Origin: DAISIL01 sp036822015
GTDB taxonomy: Bacteria; Bacteroidota; Bacteroidia; Cytophagales; Bernardetiaceae
Length of the DNA stretch: 19,491 nucleotides
Direction of reading: 5' to 3'
NCBI GenBank assembly: GCA_036822015.1
Contig: DAISIL010000058.1
Span: 1 to 19,491, forward strand
Each line of letters starts with the position of its first letter. The stretch's first letter is position 1. The position numbers and the translations under genes are program-made. This document shows positions 1 to 6,944 of the stretch, in pieces. The notes under the pieces are model-generated. The model was not told the DNA's origin and made no database searches. It was given only the letters and a program-made list of their open reading frames with translations.

Positions 1-723
1 CCCTTTTATCGGGAACTCCGCAGCTTCGCCGGAGAACTCAACCGCAGGCTACGCGCCCAAACCGCCCTCCATCTCATCGCGGGCATGGACTGGAACTTTA
101 CGCTTTCCGGCCGCCCTTTCAAGTTCATCTCGGAGGTTTATCACAAACAAATTTGGCACCTGATCCCCTACGACATGGATAACCTCCGCCTGCGCTACTA
201 CGCCAACAACGATGCCCGAGGGCGCGTTACGGGACTGGATGCACGCCTGAGCGGGGAGTTTATCCGAGGGACAGAATCCTGGTTCGGGATCAGCACTTTG
301 GTAGCCCGCGAAGATGTGGACTTCGATGAGCGGGGTTTTATCCGTCGCCCTACGGATCAGCGGGTTACGGCGACGCTTTTCTTTCAGGATCACCTGCCCA
401 ACGATCCCACCCTGCGGATGTACATTCGGCTGCTCTACGGGAGTGGACTGCCCTTTGGTTTTCCGAACCGTCCCCAAAGCAGGGCCATACTACGCGGGGC
501 CCAATACCGCCGCGTCGATGTGGGTTTTTCTAAATCCTTGATTTTTGAGGAGCAAAAAGGGCTACGCTCGCTTTGGATAAGCATAGAAGTGCTGAACCTA
601 CTCGGCGTGGAAAACGTGATTGCTTATAGCTGGGTACGTGATTTTGTCAATGATCGCCAATACGCCATCCCCAATAGCCTTTCCCAGCGATTTTTTAATC
701 TCAAAGTCGTGGGGCATTTTTGA
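1..723 (+). CDS. TonB-dependent outer-membrane receptor, C-terminal part (5' end outside window)
   Basis: The reading frame is open from base 1 to the TGA at 721-723, so the first ~240 visible residues are the end of a larger protein. The sequence is rich in alternating hydrophobic/aromatic strands with polar turns, for example RLSGEFIRGTESWFGIS and VTATLFFQDHL, which is the look of a beta-barrel. It ends in FNLKVVGHF, a terminal strand with a final aromatic residue as BamA recognises in outer-membrane barrels. In Bacteroidota this C-terminal pattern is typical of TonB-dependent receptors, often carrying an N-terminal carboxypeptidase-regulatory-like domain and plug. Those parts are not visible here, so the substrate cannot be inferred. 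The stop lies inside the end of the convergent FAD-dependent dehydrogenase gene, with a 23-base tail-to-tail overlap. Another class of barrel protein is possible but less likely. Confidence 0.8.
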   Translation, partial: PFYRELRSFAGELNRRLRAQTALHLIAGMDWNFTLSGRPFKFISEVYHKQIWHLIPYDMDNLRLRYYANNDARGRVTGLDARLSGEFIRGTESWFGISTLVAREDVDFDERGFIRRPTDQRVTATLFFQDHLPNDPTLRMYIRLLYGSGLPFGFPNRPQSRAILRGAQYRRVDVGFSKSLIFEEQKGLRSLWISIEVLNLLGVENVIAYSWVRDFVNDRQYAIPNSLSQRFFNLKVVGHF

Positions 724-2272
724 GGACAAAAGCCGCCGCCCACTCGGCACAGCGTTCACCGTCCATGGCCGCCGAAGCGATGCCGCCGGCATAGCCTGCC
801 CCTTCACCACAAGGGAACAGCCCTTGTACGTCGGGGTGATGACCCGTTTCGGGATCGCGGGGGATGCGCACGGGCGAGGAGGTGCGGCTCTCGACACCCA
901 CGATCTGGGCATCAGCGGTGAGGTAACCCTTCATCTTTTTGTCGAAGAGCTGAAAGGCTCGGCGCAGCCGCTGGGTGATCTGTGGAGGGAGTACCTCGTC
1001 AATTTCCACCGACACAAGCCCGGGCTGGTAAGATGTAGGGAGGAGTTCGGAGGAAAGGCGACGGGCCACAAAGTCATGTAGGCGTTGGGCGGGAGCGGCT
1101 TGGGTGTTGCCGGCCAGTTGGCAGGCGCGTTGCTCTACCGCCGCCTGAAAGTGCATCGCGGCCAGCGGGCCGTGTTGGGTGTAGTCGCCCCAGTCGCGCT
1201 CGTCCACCGAGACGACAATACCCGAGTTGGCGTAACGGGAGTTTCGTTTGGAGGGCGACATCCCATTGACGACCACCTCGCCCGTCGCTGTCGCCGAAGG
1301 CACCATGAAGCCACCCGGACACATACAAAACGAAAATACGCCTCGTTCTTTTACTTGTGCTTTAAGGCTATAGGGAGCCGCTGGCAAGTATCCCCCGCGC
1401 TCCTCCCCGTGATACTGGATCCGATCTACAAACGCCTGCGGATGTTCGGCTCGGACACCGAGGGCGAAGGGCTTAGCCGCAATGGCAATCTGCTGCCGAT
1501 GAAGCTGAGCAAAAATATCTCTGGCCGAATGCCCCGTAGCCAAAATCAAAGCCGCCCCCAGTAGCTCTCGTCCGTCGGAGAGACGCACACCGCGCATCTG
1601 CCCCTGGTCGAGGAGGAACTCCGTTACCTTTGCGCCAAAATGTACCTGCCCACCTGCGGCCAGGATGCGCTCCCGCATCTGGGCCACGATACGGGGGAGC
1701 TTATTGGTACCAATATGCGGTTGGCTATCCAGGAGGATAACAGGATCGGCACCATGAGCAACAAAAGTGCGCAAGACACGCTGCCACGACCCGCGCTTTT
1801 TGGCTCGGGTGTAGAGTTTGCCATCCGAAAACGTCCCGGCTCCACCTTCTCCAAAACAGTAATTGGAATCGGGATCGACGATATGGCGGCGGCTGATGTT
1901 GGCAATATCTCGGGTACGCTCGCGCACGGGCTTGCCCCGCTCCACCAGCACGGGTTTCAAGCCTAGCTCAATCAAACGCAAGGCCGCAAAAATACCTCCT
2001 GGCCCTGCCCCAACGACCAACACCGGCGTAGCTCCCTCCACCGACGGGTAGTCCGTCGTGATGACCGGCACCACGGGTGGCTCTCCCCAGGCGACCTCCG
2101 CCCGTAGCTGTACCCGCACGGGAGACTTTCGGGCATCGACGGATCGCTGCAAAGGACGCACCCAAAAGTTGGGGTCATCAGTGGCCTTAAGCTGCTGCCG
2201 TACCTTTGCCTCAAAGGCTGCCAAATCGAAGCCTTCCTGGGGAGATACCCGAAAATCCATGATTTTTTTCAT
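701..2272 (-). CDS. FAD-dependent dehydrogenase (COG2509-type NAD(P)/FAD oxidoreductase)
   Basis: Predicted cytoplasmic flavoprotein of 523 residues. A Rossmann nucleotide-binding motif, VLVVGAGPGGIFAALRL, lies at about residues 84-100 and is followed by the acidic end of the second strand (VLVERGK). A family hallmark, FGEGGAGTFSDGKLYTR, lies at about 140-156, and a second FAD-contact strand, LILATGHSARD, at about 242-252. An N-terminal domain of about 80 residues precedes the Rossmann fold and contains QRSVDARK, as in the COG2509 group of uncharacterised FAD-dependent dehydrogenases. The physiological substrate of this family is not firmly known. I chose the ATG at 2272; a GTG codon directly before it (2275) is an alternative, as is an internal ATG at 2260. 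The gene follows the histone H1-like gene by 11 bases and is probably co-transcribed with it. Its last 23 bases overlap the end of the convergent receptor gene. Confidence 0.9.
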   Translation of the reverse strand: MKKIMDFRVSPQEGFDLAAFEAKVRQQLKATDDPNFWVRPLQRSVDARKSPVRVQLRAEVAWGEPPVVPVITTDYPSVEGATPVLVVGAGPGGIFAALRLIELGLKPVLVERGKPVRERTRDIANISRRHIVDPDSNYCFGEGGAGTFSDGKLYTRAKKRGSWQRVLRTFVAHGADPVILLDSQPHIGTNKLPRIVAQMRERILAAGGQVHFGAKVTEFLLDQGQMRGVRLSDGRELLGAALILATGHSARDIFAQLHRQQIAIAAKPFALGVRAEHPQAFVDRIQYHGEERGGYLPAAPYSLKAQVKERGVFSFCMCPGGFMVPSATATGEVVVNGMSPSKRNSRYANSGIVVSVDERDWGDYTQHGPLAAMHFQAAVEQRACQLAGNTQAAPAQRLHDFVARRLSSELLPTSYQPGLVSVEIDEVLPPQITQRLRRAFQLFDKKMKGYLTADAQIVGVESRTSSPVRIPRDPETGHHPDVQGLFPCGEGAGYAGGIASAAMDGERCAEWAAAFVLKNAPRL

Positions 2273-2283
2273 CACATCGACTG

Positions 2284-2481
2284 TTATTCTTCGTTTTTGT
2301 TGGCTTTGATTTGCCGCCTTACTTCTTGTACATCTTTTCGGATTTCCTGGGCGAGTTCTTTGATGCGTTGCATCTGCTTCCGAATCTGTGTACCAGAGGG
2401 GTTGTGGTTGTAGTTATAAAAACGCTCAAAGTCTTCTTCAAGGTCTTTGACAATCTGGCGAAGTTCCTCGTACCGCTTCAT
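2284..2481 (-). CDS. Histone H1-like small basic protein (Bacteroidota Hc1-like)
   Basis: A 65-residue, highly charged, almost entirely helical protein beginning MKRYEELRQIVKDLEEDFER and ending in a Lys/Arg-rich tail (VRRQIKANKNEE). The mid-region GTQIRKQMQRIKELAQEIR matches the pattern of small Bacteroidota proteins annotated as histone H1 (Hc1-like), where a Gly-Thr turn joins two helices. These are thought to bind DNA or nucleoid components, but their role in Bacteroidota is poorly defined. The sequence shows two amphipathic or coiled-coil helices with a Asn/Pro/Ser/Gly turn at about residues 24-31. The start is the ATG at 2481. The next gene downstream, the FAD-dependent dehydrogenase, begins 11 bases after the stop. 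Upstream, a TATTTTTTTG stretch (minus strand) near 2503-2512 could be a loose -7 promoter element. Confidence is high that it is a gene and moderate for its function. Confidence 0.82.
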   Translation of the reverse strand: MKRYEELRQIVKDLEEDFERFYNYNHNPSGTQIRKQMQRIKELAQEIRKDVQEVRRQIKANKNEE

Positions 2482-2582
2482 GTGATATTTTTTGCGTTAG
2501 ATCAAAAAAATAGACATCCATACCGACACCTGCCGGCTGGCTGTGAGTAGCACACGGAATAGTAAGTAGAGTCCCTTGATAG

Positions 2583-2616
2583 AAAAACCTATAAGCTCTT
2601 GAAGACCTTATAGGTT
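2583..2616 (-). terminator. Intrinsic terminator after the alpha-oxoamine synthase gene
   Basis: A near-perfect hairpin: the 10-base arms AACCTATAAG and CTTATAGGTT (plus-strand order) occupy 2586-2595 and 2607-2616, with a further partly paired inner segment. On the minus strand it is followed by a run of T (plus-strand A run at 2583-2587). It lies 25 bases past the stop of the minus-strand synthase gene, so it should end that transcript before the histone-like gene. Confidence 0.8.
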
Positions 2617-2640
2617 AATGGTATGTCGTACTTGTCTTTT

Positions 2641-3891
2641 TTAGATCGTTGCTTCGACCTGAATATCGCTCTTGGCGTAGTAGCCGCTCTCGAGTTTGTG
2701 TTGTACTTTGGAGAAGGCCTCAATGGTTTCTTCAACATCAGCCAGGGTATGAACAGCCGTGGGGATGAGCCGCAGCATGATGACATCCCTCGGAACGACG
2801 GGGTAAATGACCACAGAACAGAAGATGTTGTAGTTCTCGCGGAGGTCAATGATGAGGTTGGCGGCTTCGTTGTTGCCCCCACTCAAAAACACCGGCGTAA
2901 CGGGCGACTGGGTGTTGCCGAGATTAAAGCCCCGTTCGCGCAGTCCCGTTTGGAGGGCATCGACGATACGCCAGAGGTTCTGGCGGTGTTCGGGCTGATC
3001 GCGGAGCATCTCGAGGCGTTTCATATTGCCGACCGTGATGGGCATGGGCAAAGTCTTGGCAAAGATTTGGGAGCGGGTGTTGTAGCGCAGATACTCAATC
3101 ACTTGCTCATCGCTAGAAACAAAAGCCCCGATGCTAGCCATCGACTTAGCAAAGGTAGAGAAGTAAATATCAATATCGTCTTGAACGCCCTGGGCTTCAC
3201 CCGCCCCGCGTCCGTTTTCTCCCATCGTGCCAAAGCCGTGTGCATCATCGACCAGCAGACGGAAAGGATATTTTTTCTTCAGCGCAACGATACCCTTCAA
3301 GTCGCCCATATCACCGACCATCCCGAATACGCCCTCGGTGATAACCAGGATGGCTCCGCCGGTCTTTTCGGTGTGCGCCACGGCTCGTTGGAGTTGTTTT
3401 TCGCAGGAGGCGATGTCATTGTGGGGAAAAACGTAGCGTTTGCCCAGGTGCATCCGCAGTCCATCGACGATACAAGCATGGCAGTCGGCATCATAAACGA
3501 CGGCATCATGGCGGTCAAGGAGCGCATCCACAACCGACATAATCCCCTGGTAGCCGTAGTTGAGTACCATGGTATCGGGCTTTCCTACGAAGTTGGATAG
3601 ATGATATTCAAATTTTTCCAGTATTTTGGAGTTTCCCGACATCATCCGTGCGCCCATCGGGTAGGCCAGCCCCCACTCGGCGGTGGCCTCTGTGTCTGTT
3701 GCCCGCACTTCGGGATGATTGCCTAATCCTAAATAATTATTTAGACTCCAGGTCAGGACTTCCTTGCCCCGAAATTGCATACGCGGGGCCAACTCTCCTT
3801 CAAGCTTGGGGAAAGCAAAATAGCCATGCGCTACCTGTGCGTGCTGCCCGAGGGGGCCTCGGTTTGTTTTGAGCTTTTCAAATAGATCCAC
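2641..3891 (-). CDS. PLP-dependent alpha-oxoamine synthase (serine palmitoyltransferase / cysteate acyltransferase type)
   Basis: Fold-type I PLP enzyme that condenses an amino acid with an acyl thioester, releasing CO2. From the GTG at 3891 it has 416 residues. Visible elements are WSLNNYLGLGNHPEVR (about 48-63), the cofactor-stacking His in DADCHACIVDG (H138), the DDAHGFGT motif (215-222) that holds the PLP ring, and the Schiff-base Lys in FSTFAKSMAS (K249). The C-terminal motif LRLIPTAVHTLADVEETI is also typical. Long Bacteroidota homologues starting DLFEKL...GPLG are often labelled BioF (8-amino-7-oxononanoate synthase). The family in this phylum instead includes sphingolipid (serine palmitoyltransferase) and sulfonolipid (cysteate acyltransferase) enzymes, and no biotin genes are nearby. 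The frame extends upstream to a TTG at 3942; I prefer 3891 because relatives begin at this point. The exact substrate cannot be read from sequence. Confidence 0.88.
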   Translation of the reverse strand: MDLFEKLKTNRGPLGQHAQVAHGYFAFPKLEGELAPRMQFRGKEVLTWSLNNYLGLGNHPEVRATDTEATAEWGLAYPMGARMMSGNSKILEKFEYHLSNFVGKPDTMVLNYGYQGIMSVVDALLDRHDAVVYDADCHACIVDGLRMHLGKRYVFPHNDIASCEKQLQRAVAHTEKTGGAILVITEGVFGMVGDMGDLKGIVALKKKYPFRLLVDDAHGFGTMGENGRGAGEAQGVQDDIDIYFSTFAKSMASIGAFVSSDEQVIEYLRYNTRSQIFAKTLPMPITVGNMKRLEMLRDQPEHRQNLWRIVDALQTGLRERGFNLGNTQSPVTPVFLSGGNNEAANLIIDLRENYNIFCSVVIYPVVPRDVIMLRLIPTAVHTLADVEETIEAFSKVQHKLESGYYAKSDIQVEATI

Positions 3892-3983
3892 GTCCTTTTC
3901 TCTTTTTTGGTTTGCTATCAGATGAGCCGGAAGGGAGGTCAAATACTCATGCCCACACCTAGTTTCAACTCATCAAATTGGAA

Positions 3984-3991
3984 CAAAAGTA
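3984..3991 (-). promoter_or_regulatory. Probable -7 promoter element for the alpha-oxoamine synthase
   Basis: The minus strand reads TACTTTTG, a full match to the Bacteroidota -7 consensus TAnnTTTG. It lies about 90 bases before the preferred GTG start and about 40 before the alternative TTG start. No clear TTTG -33 box stands at the usual distance, so this rests on the -7 element and its position alone. Confidence 0.5.
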
Positions 3992-4026
3992 CAGACAAAA
4001 AGCGGGATCACGAAATTTATAGCTCC

Positions 4027-5433
4027 CTAAAAATAAAACGAGTAGTAGCCTCGCTCTCCTTCGGGGGTTAGCCCTTTGATGATGACCCGCCCTCGGATGC
4101 GCTCCATGATTTGTACAAAAGCCTCTGGGGTCTCGATGGCGTAGTCATTGATCGCCGTTACGACGAAACCCTCTCGGATGCCCAGCCGCCGCAAGAAACC
4201 ATTGCCTATGCTTTTGATGCGCACGCCACCACTGATTTTGAGCCGACTGCGTTCGAGCAGCGGGACAGCCTCCAGGATGGCACCCAGGCTTTGGGATTGA
4301 TATACCTCTCGCTGTACCAAATCGGTGGTTCCGTTGATGTTGGTCAGGCGTAGGGTCGGCTCAAATGTTTTTCCCTGGCGTTCGATGCGTAGGCGCACCT
4401 GGTCGCCGGGCCGAAAGAAACTCATCTGCTCATCGAAGTCGCTTCGGCTATGAATCGCCGTACCGTTGATGCTTCGGATGATATCGCCTGCTTTGAGCTG
4501 GGCTTGCTGGGCCGCCCCTCCGTTTTCAATTTCTGCTAAAACGACACCATCAACCTCCGATAGCCCAAAACGCTTTGCGATGCCTTCATTGACCTCCAGG
4601 ACACTGGCCCCCAGGAACGCTTTCTGTACCTGCCCGTACTCCCGCAGATCCGTCATAATTTTTCGGACAATATCCGAAGGGACCGCAAAGCCGTAACCCA
4701 CATAGGAGCCAGTCTCGGAGAGGATGGCCGTATTGATGCCCACCAATTCGCCCTCGGCATTGACCAGGGCCCCGCCGCTGTTGCCCGGGTTGATCGCCGC
4801 ATCGGTTTGGATGAAAGCCTCCAGGGGAAACTGCCCCCCCATGATGTCGATGCTGCGCCCTTTGGCGCTCACGATGCCGGCCGTTACGGTAGAGGTCAGG
4901 TTGAAGGGATTACCCACGGCCACGACCCACTGCCCCACCTGCAAATCGCTCGAAGAACCAAAAGTAATCGGGGTAAGCCCTTGTTTGTCAATTTTTAAGA
5001 GTGCTAAATCTGACGAAGGGTCTGTACCGATCACCTTGGCAGGGTAGCTGCGTTTGTTCAAGACGACTTCTATCTCTTGGGCGCGATGGATGACGTGGTT
5101 GTTGGTGATGATGTATCCATCTTTCGAGATAATCACCCCTGATCCTGTCCCGATGGGATCGCGGGAGGAGCGGGAACCTTCCCCAAAAAAGTAGTCCGCC
5201 CAACTGGTGGAGCGGTAACGATCCGAGTACGTTTTGATATAAACCACGCTGGGCTTTGCCTTGGCGGCTGCCAAAGCGAAATCGGGGCGGCTGGTAGGCG
5301 CGAAGGCCTGCTGGACGGGTGGATGTGTGGGTTCGGAGATGAACACGGGCAAGTGCTGGAGCATCAAAAAGTACGTCAGGCCACTTCCCAAAATGGCCTC
5401 CAGCAGTGCCGTAATCAATCCTTGAATACGCAT
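4027..5433 (-). CDS. HtrA/Deg-family serine protease with N-terminal anchor and two PDZ domains
   Basis: Envelope protease/chaperone of the trypsin-like HtrA family, 468 residues. The N-terminal hydrophobic segment (residues 5-31) is either a signal peptide or an uncleaved membrane anchor. The catalytic triad is complete: His113 in TNNHVI, Asp142 in SSDLALLKI, and Ser219 in NPGNSGGALV. A first PDZ domain spans about 272-362, with carboxylate-loop region FLGAS and core LKAGDIIRSINGTAI. A second, shorter PDZ-like domain spans about 385-455 (SGGVRIKSIG, VVTAINDYAIETPEAF). Length and order match DegP/DegQ/Do proteases, which degrade or refold misfolded periplasmic proteins. There are 76 bases between the upstream CDF gene and this start, so it could be read through from that gene or have its own promoter. 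The region contains only a near-miss -7 element (TTAATTTG). Gene symbol is left blank because degP, degQ and htrA paralogues cannot be separated here. Confidence 0.95.
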   Translation of the reverse strand: MRIQGLITALLEAILGSGLTYFLMLQHLPVFISEPTHPPVQQAFAPTSRPDFALAAAKAKPSVVYIKTYSDRYRSTSWADYFFGEGSRSSRDPIGTGSGVIISKDGYIITNNHVIHRAQEIEVVLNKRSYPAKVIGTDPSSDLALLKIDKQGLTPITFGSSSDLQVGQWVVAVGNPFNLTSTVTAGIVSAKGRSIDIMGGQFPLEAFIQTDAAINPGNSGGALVNAEGELVGINTAILSETGSYVGYGFAVPSDIVRKIMTDLREYGQVQKAFLGASVLEVNEGIAKRFGLSEVDGVVLAEIENGGAAQQAQLKAGDIIRSINGTAIHSRSDFDEQMSFFRPGDQVRLRIERQGKTFEPTLRLTNINGTTDLVQREVYQSQSLGAILEAVPLLERSRLKISGGVRIKSIGNGFLRRLGIREGFVVTAINDYAIETPEAFVQIMERIRGRVIIKGLTPEGERGYYSFYF

Positions 5434-5509
5434 AAGTCTTGTTTTGATGATGCGTTTTTTACTAGCTCTTTGGGCGATAGGTTTTATCTTTAAAACAAAT
5501 TAACCTACC

Positions 5510-6316
5510 CTAGTTTTCGTGTGAAAGCTGCAAAATCCGATAGGCTCCCCGCGCCACAATACCAAAGACGATCAGTCCAATCACCAAATCAGGATAAGGC
5601 GAACCCGAGAGATACACCAAAAGCCCAGCCAGGATCACCCCGAGATTGATGATGATGTCGTTGGAGGTAAAGATCAAGCTGGCCCGGATGTGTACCTCGC
5701 GGCTTTGGGTCTTTTGGAGCAGATACAGCGAAAGTCCATTGCCAAGCAGTGCCAACAAAGAGATACCCACCATCCAACCAAAAGCCGGTATGGCCTCCAA
5801 ACCCACAAAACGGCGCACCACCTCAACCAAACCCAATACCGCCAAAAACAACTGAAAATACCCACTCCAACGCGCCGTCCGACGCTTACGGGCCAGGCTA
5901 CCACCCACCGCCAACAATGCCAGCCCATACACCAAACTATCGGCGAGCATATCCAGGCTATCGGCAATCAGTCCCATGGAATCGGAAAAAATCCCCATGA
6001 AAAACTCGAGCAAAAAGAAGAAAAAGTTGATCCCCAAGACCTGCCAAAGAAGCCGGCTTTCGCCCTTAGAACGCTCCGAAAGCGGAGGTGGCATCGTTGC
6101 CGCTGCACTAGATAACAGGCTTGTCCCGAGTTGCAACGGCTTTAAAGCCTCCAGGATCGCATCCGACGTTTGGGCATGATAAACGACCAACTGCCGCTCG
6201 GGGATGTTGATCTCGAGGGCATGAACACCCGTTTTTCCCTCGAGGCGCATCCGAATCAGTTGCTCCTCCGAAGGGCAATCCATGGCCTGTACCCGAAAAA
6301 TACTTTTTTGTAACAT
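5510..6316 (-). CDS. CDF-type cation efflux transporter with N-terminal heavy-metal-associated-like domain
   Basis: Inner-membrane transporter of 268 residues. Residues 1-68 form a ferredoxin-like HMA-type domain (FRVQAMDCPSEEQLIRMRL), but the usual CxxC metal site is reduced to a single Cys (C14). Residues 88-255 contain about six hydrophobic segments. The second has the cation-diffusion-facilitator signature SDSMGLIADSLDMLADSLVY, with D122 and D126 spaced as the DxxxD half-site. The fifth carries the related segment FTSNDIIINLG, where D220 is present but the residue four positions before it is Phe; His209 lies a little upstream. It probably exports Zn2+, Co2+, Cd2+ or a similar divalent cation, exchanging for protons. 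There is no long cytosolic C-terminal domain, unlike YiiP. It starts 22 bases after the stop of the small membrane protein gene, so both are probably in one transcript. Confidence 0.88.
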   Translation of the reverse strand: MLQKSIFRVQAMDCPSEEQLIRMRLEGKTGVHALEINIPERQLVVYHAQTSDAILEALKPLQLGTSLLSSAAATMPPPLSERSKGESRLLWQVLGINFFFFLLEFFMGIFSDSMGLIADSLDMLADSLVYGLALLAVGGSLARKRRTARWSGYFQLFLAVLGLVEVVRRFVGLEAIPAFGWMVGISLLALLGNGLSLYLLQKTQSREVHIRASLIFTSNDIIINLGVILAGLLVYLSGSPYPDLVIGLIVFGIVARGAYRILQLSHEN

Positions 6317-6338
6317 ATCCTAAGCCATCAGCAGTAGA

Positions 6339-6944
6339 TCAGAAGCGATACACCAACCCAAGCCCGCCCAGAGTCGTCGTCAGTTCGAGCGGCCCCAGAT
6401 GGCGTAAGTATTGCCCGTGTACGAGGGCGTAAAATCCCAGATCAAAGACAAATAGCCAGCCGCCCTGCATGAGCAAAGAATAACCATACCCCTGGAGACG
6501 TTGGCTATCACGCCGCTGTCCGCGCTCACGCAAGAAAAAACCCGTCATGACGTAGCCCACATCTAGTCCGGCGTTGAGGAGGAGAATTTTTTCGAGTTGG
6601 TGGTAGGCGTTGGCTGTCTGCCATATGTTCCAGCCGGCTGTCTCGGGCGATGCCCAATAGCCGCTGGCCGCCAATCCGACATTGACTACGTTCCAGAAAA
6701 GATTCATCTGATGAAAGTAGCGCGTCTGTCCCTGGGTGCGTCCCATCTGCCAGGCACCGAGGGCCATGTTGCCCAGCCCCCAGGTTCCCAAAACGAGCAT
6801 GGCTTTTTGGTTCAGTGCCAGACGATCGGCGTTGATGGCAGGCAGATCAAAAGTAGGCAACTCCTGGGCATGAAGCACCGCCACGGCCCAAAGACACAAG
6901 ACCAGCGAGGGAAGAGAACGACGATAAAAAGTTAGTGATTTCAT
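6339..6944 (-). CDS. Predicted small membrane protein, DUF6992-like
   Basis: A 201-residue protein with an N-terminal signal peptide (hydrophobic LVLCLWAVAVLHA, likely cut after Ala near residue 26) and three or four further hydrophobic stretches. These include MLVLGTWGLGNMALGAW (about 49-65), a segment at about 79-97 and segments near 121-137 and 158-174. The arrangement, including QKAMLVLG...W.LGN and YFHQMNLFWNVVNVGLAA, resembles a Bacteroidota-specific family I recall as DUF6992; no biochemical role is known. The ATG overlaps the stop of the upstream lipoprotein gene as ATGA, which suggests translational coupling. The CDF gene follows by 22 bases. I do not assign a function. Confidence 0.78.
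   Translation of the reverse strand: MKSLTFYRRSLPSLVLCLWAVAVLHAQELPTFDLPAINADRLALNQKAMLVLGTWGLGNMALGAWQMGRTQGQTRYFHQMNLFWNVVNVGLAASGYWASPETAGWNIWQTANAYHQLEKILLLNAGLDVGYVMTGFFLRERGQRRDSQRLQGYGYSLLMQGGWLFVFDLGFYALVHGQYLRHLGPLELTTTLGGLGLVYRF

Noticed and set aside
2623..3600. Long plus-strand open frame (325 codons) opposite the oxoamine synthase
   Set aside because: It is antisense to a well-supported gene with full catalytic motifs and shows no recognisable domain; it results from GC-biased codons.
2641..3891. Calling the synthase BioF (biotin synthesis)
   Set aside because: Automatic label for this family, but no biotin gene is near and the sequence type fits Bacteroidota lipid enzymes better.
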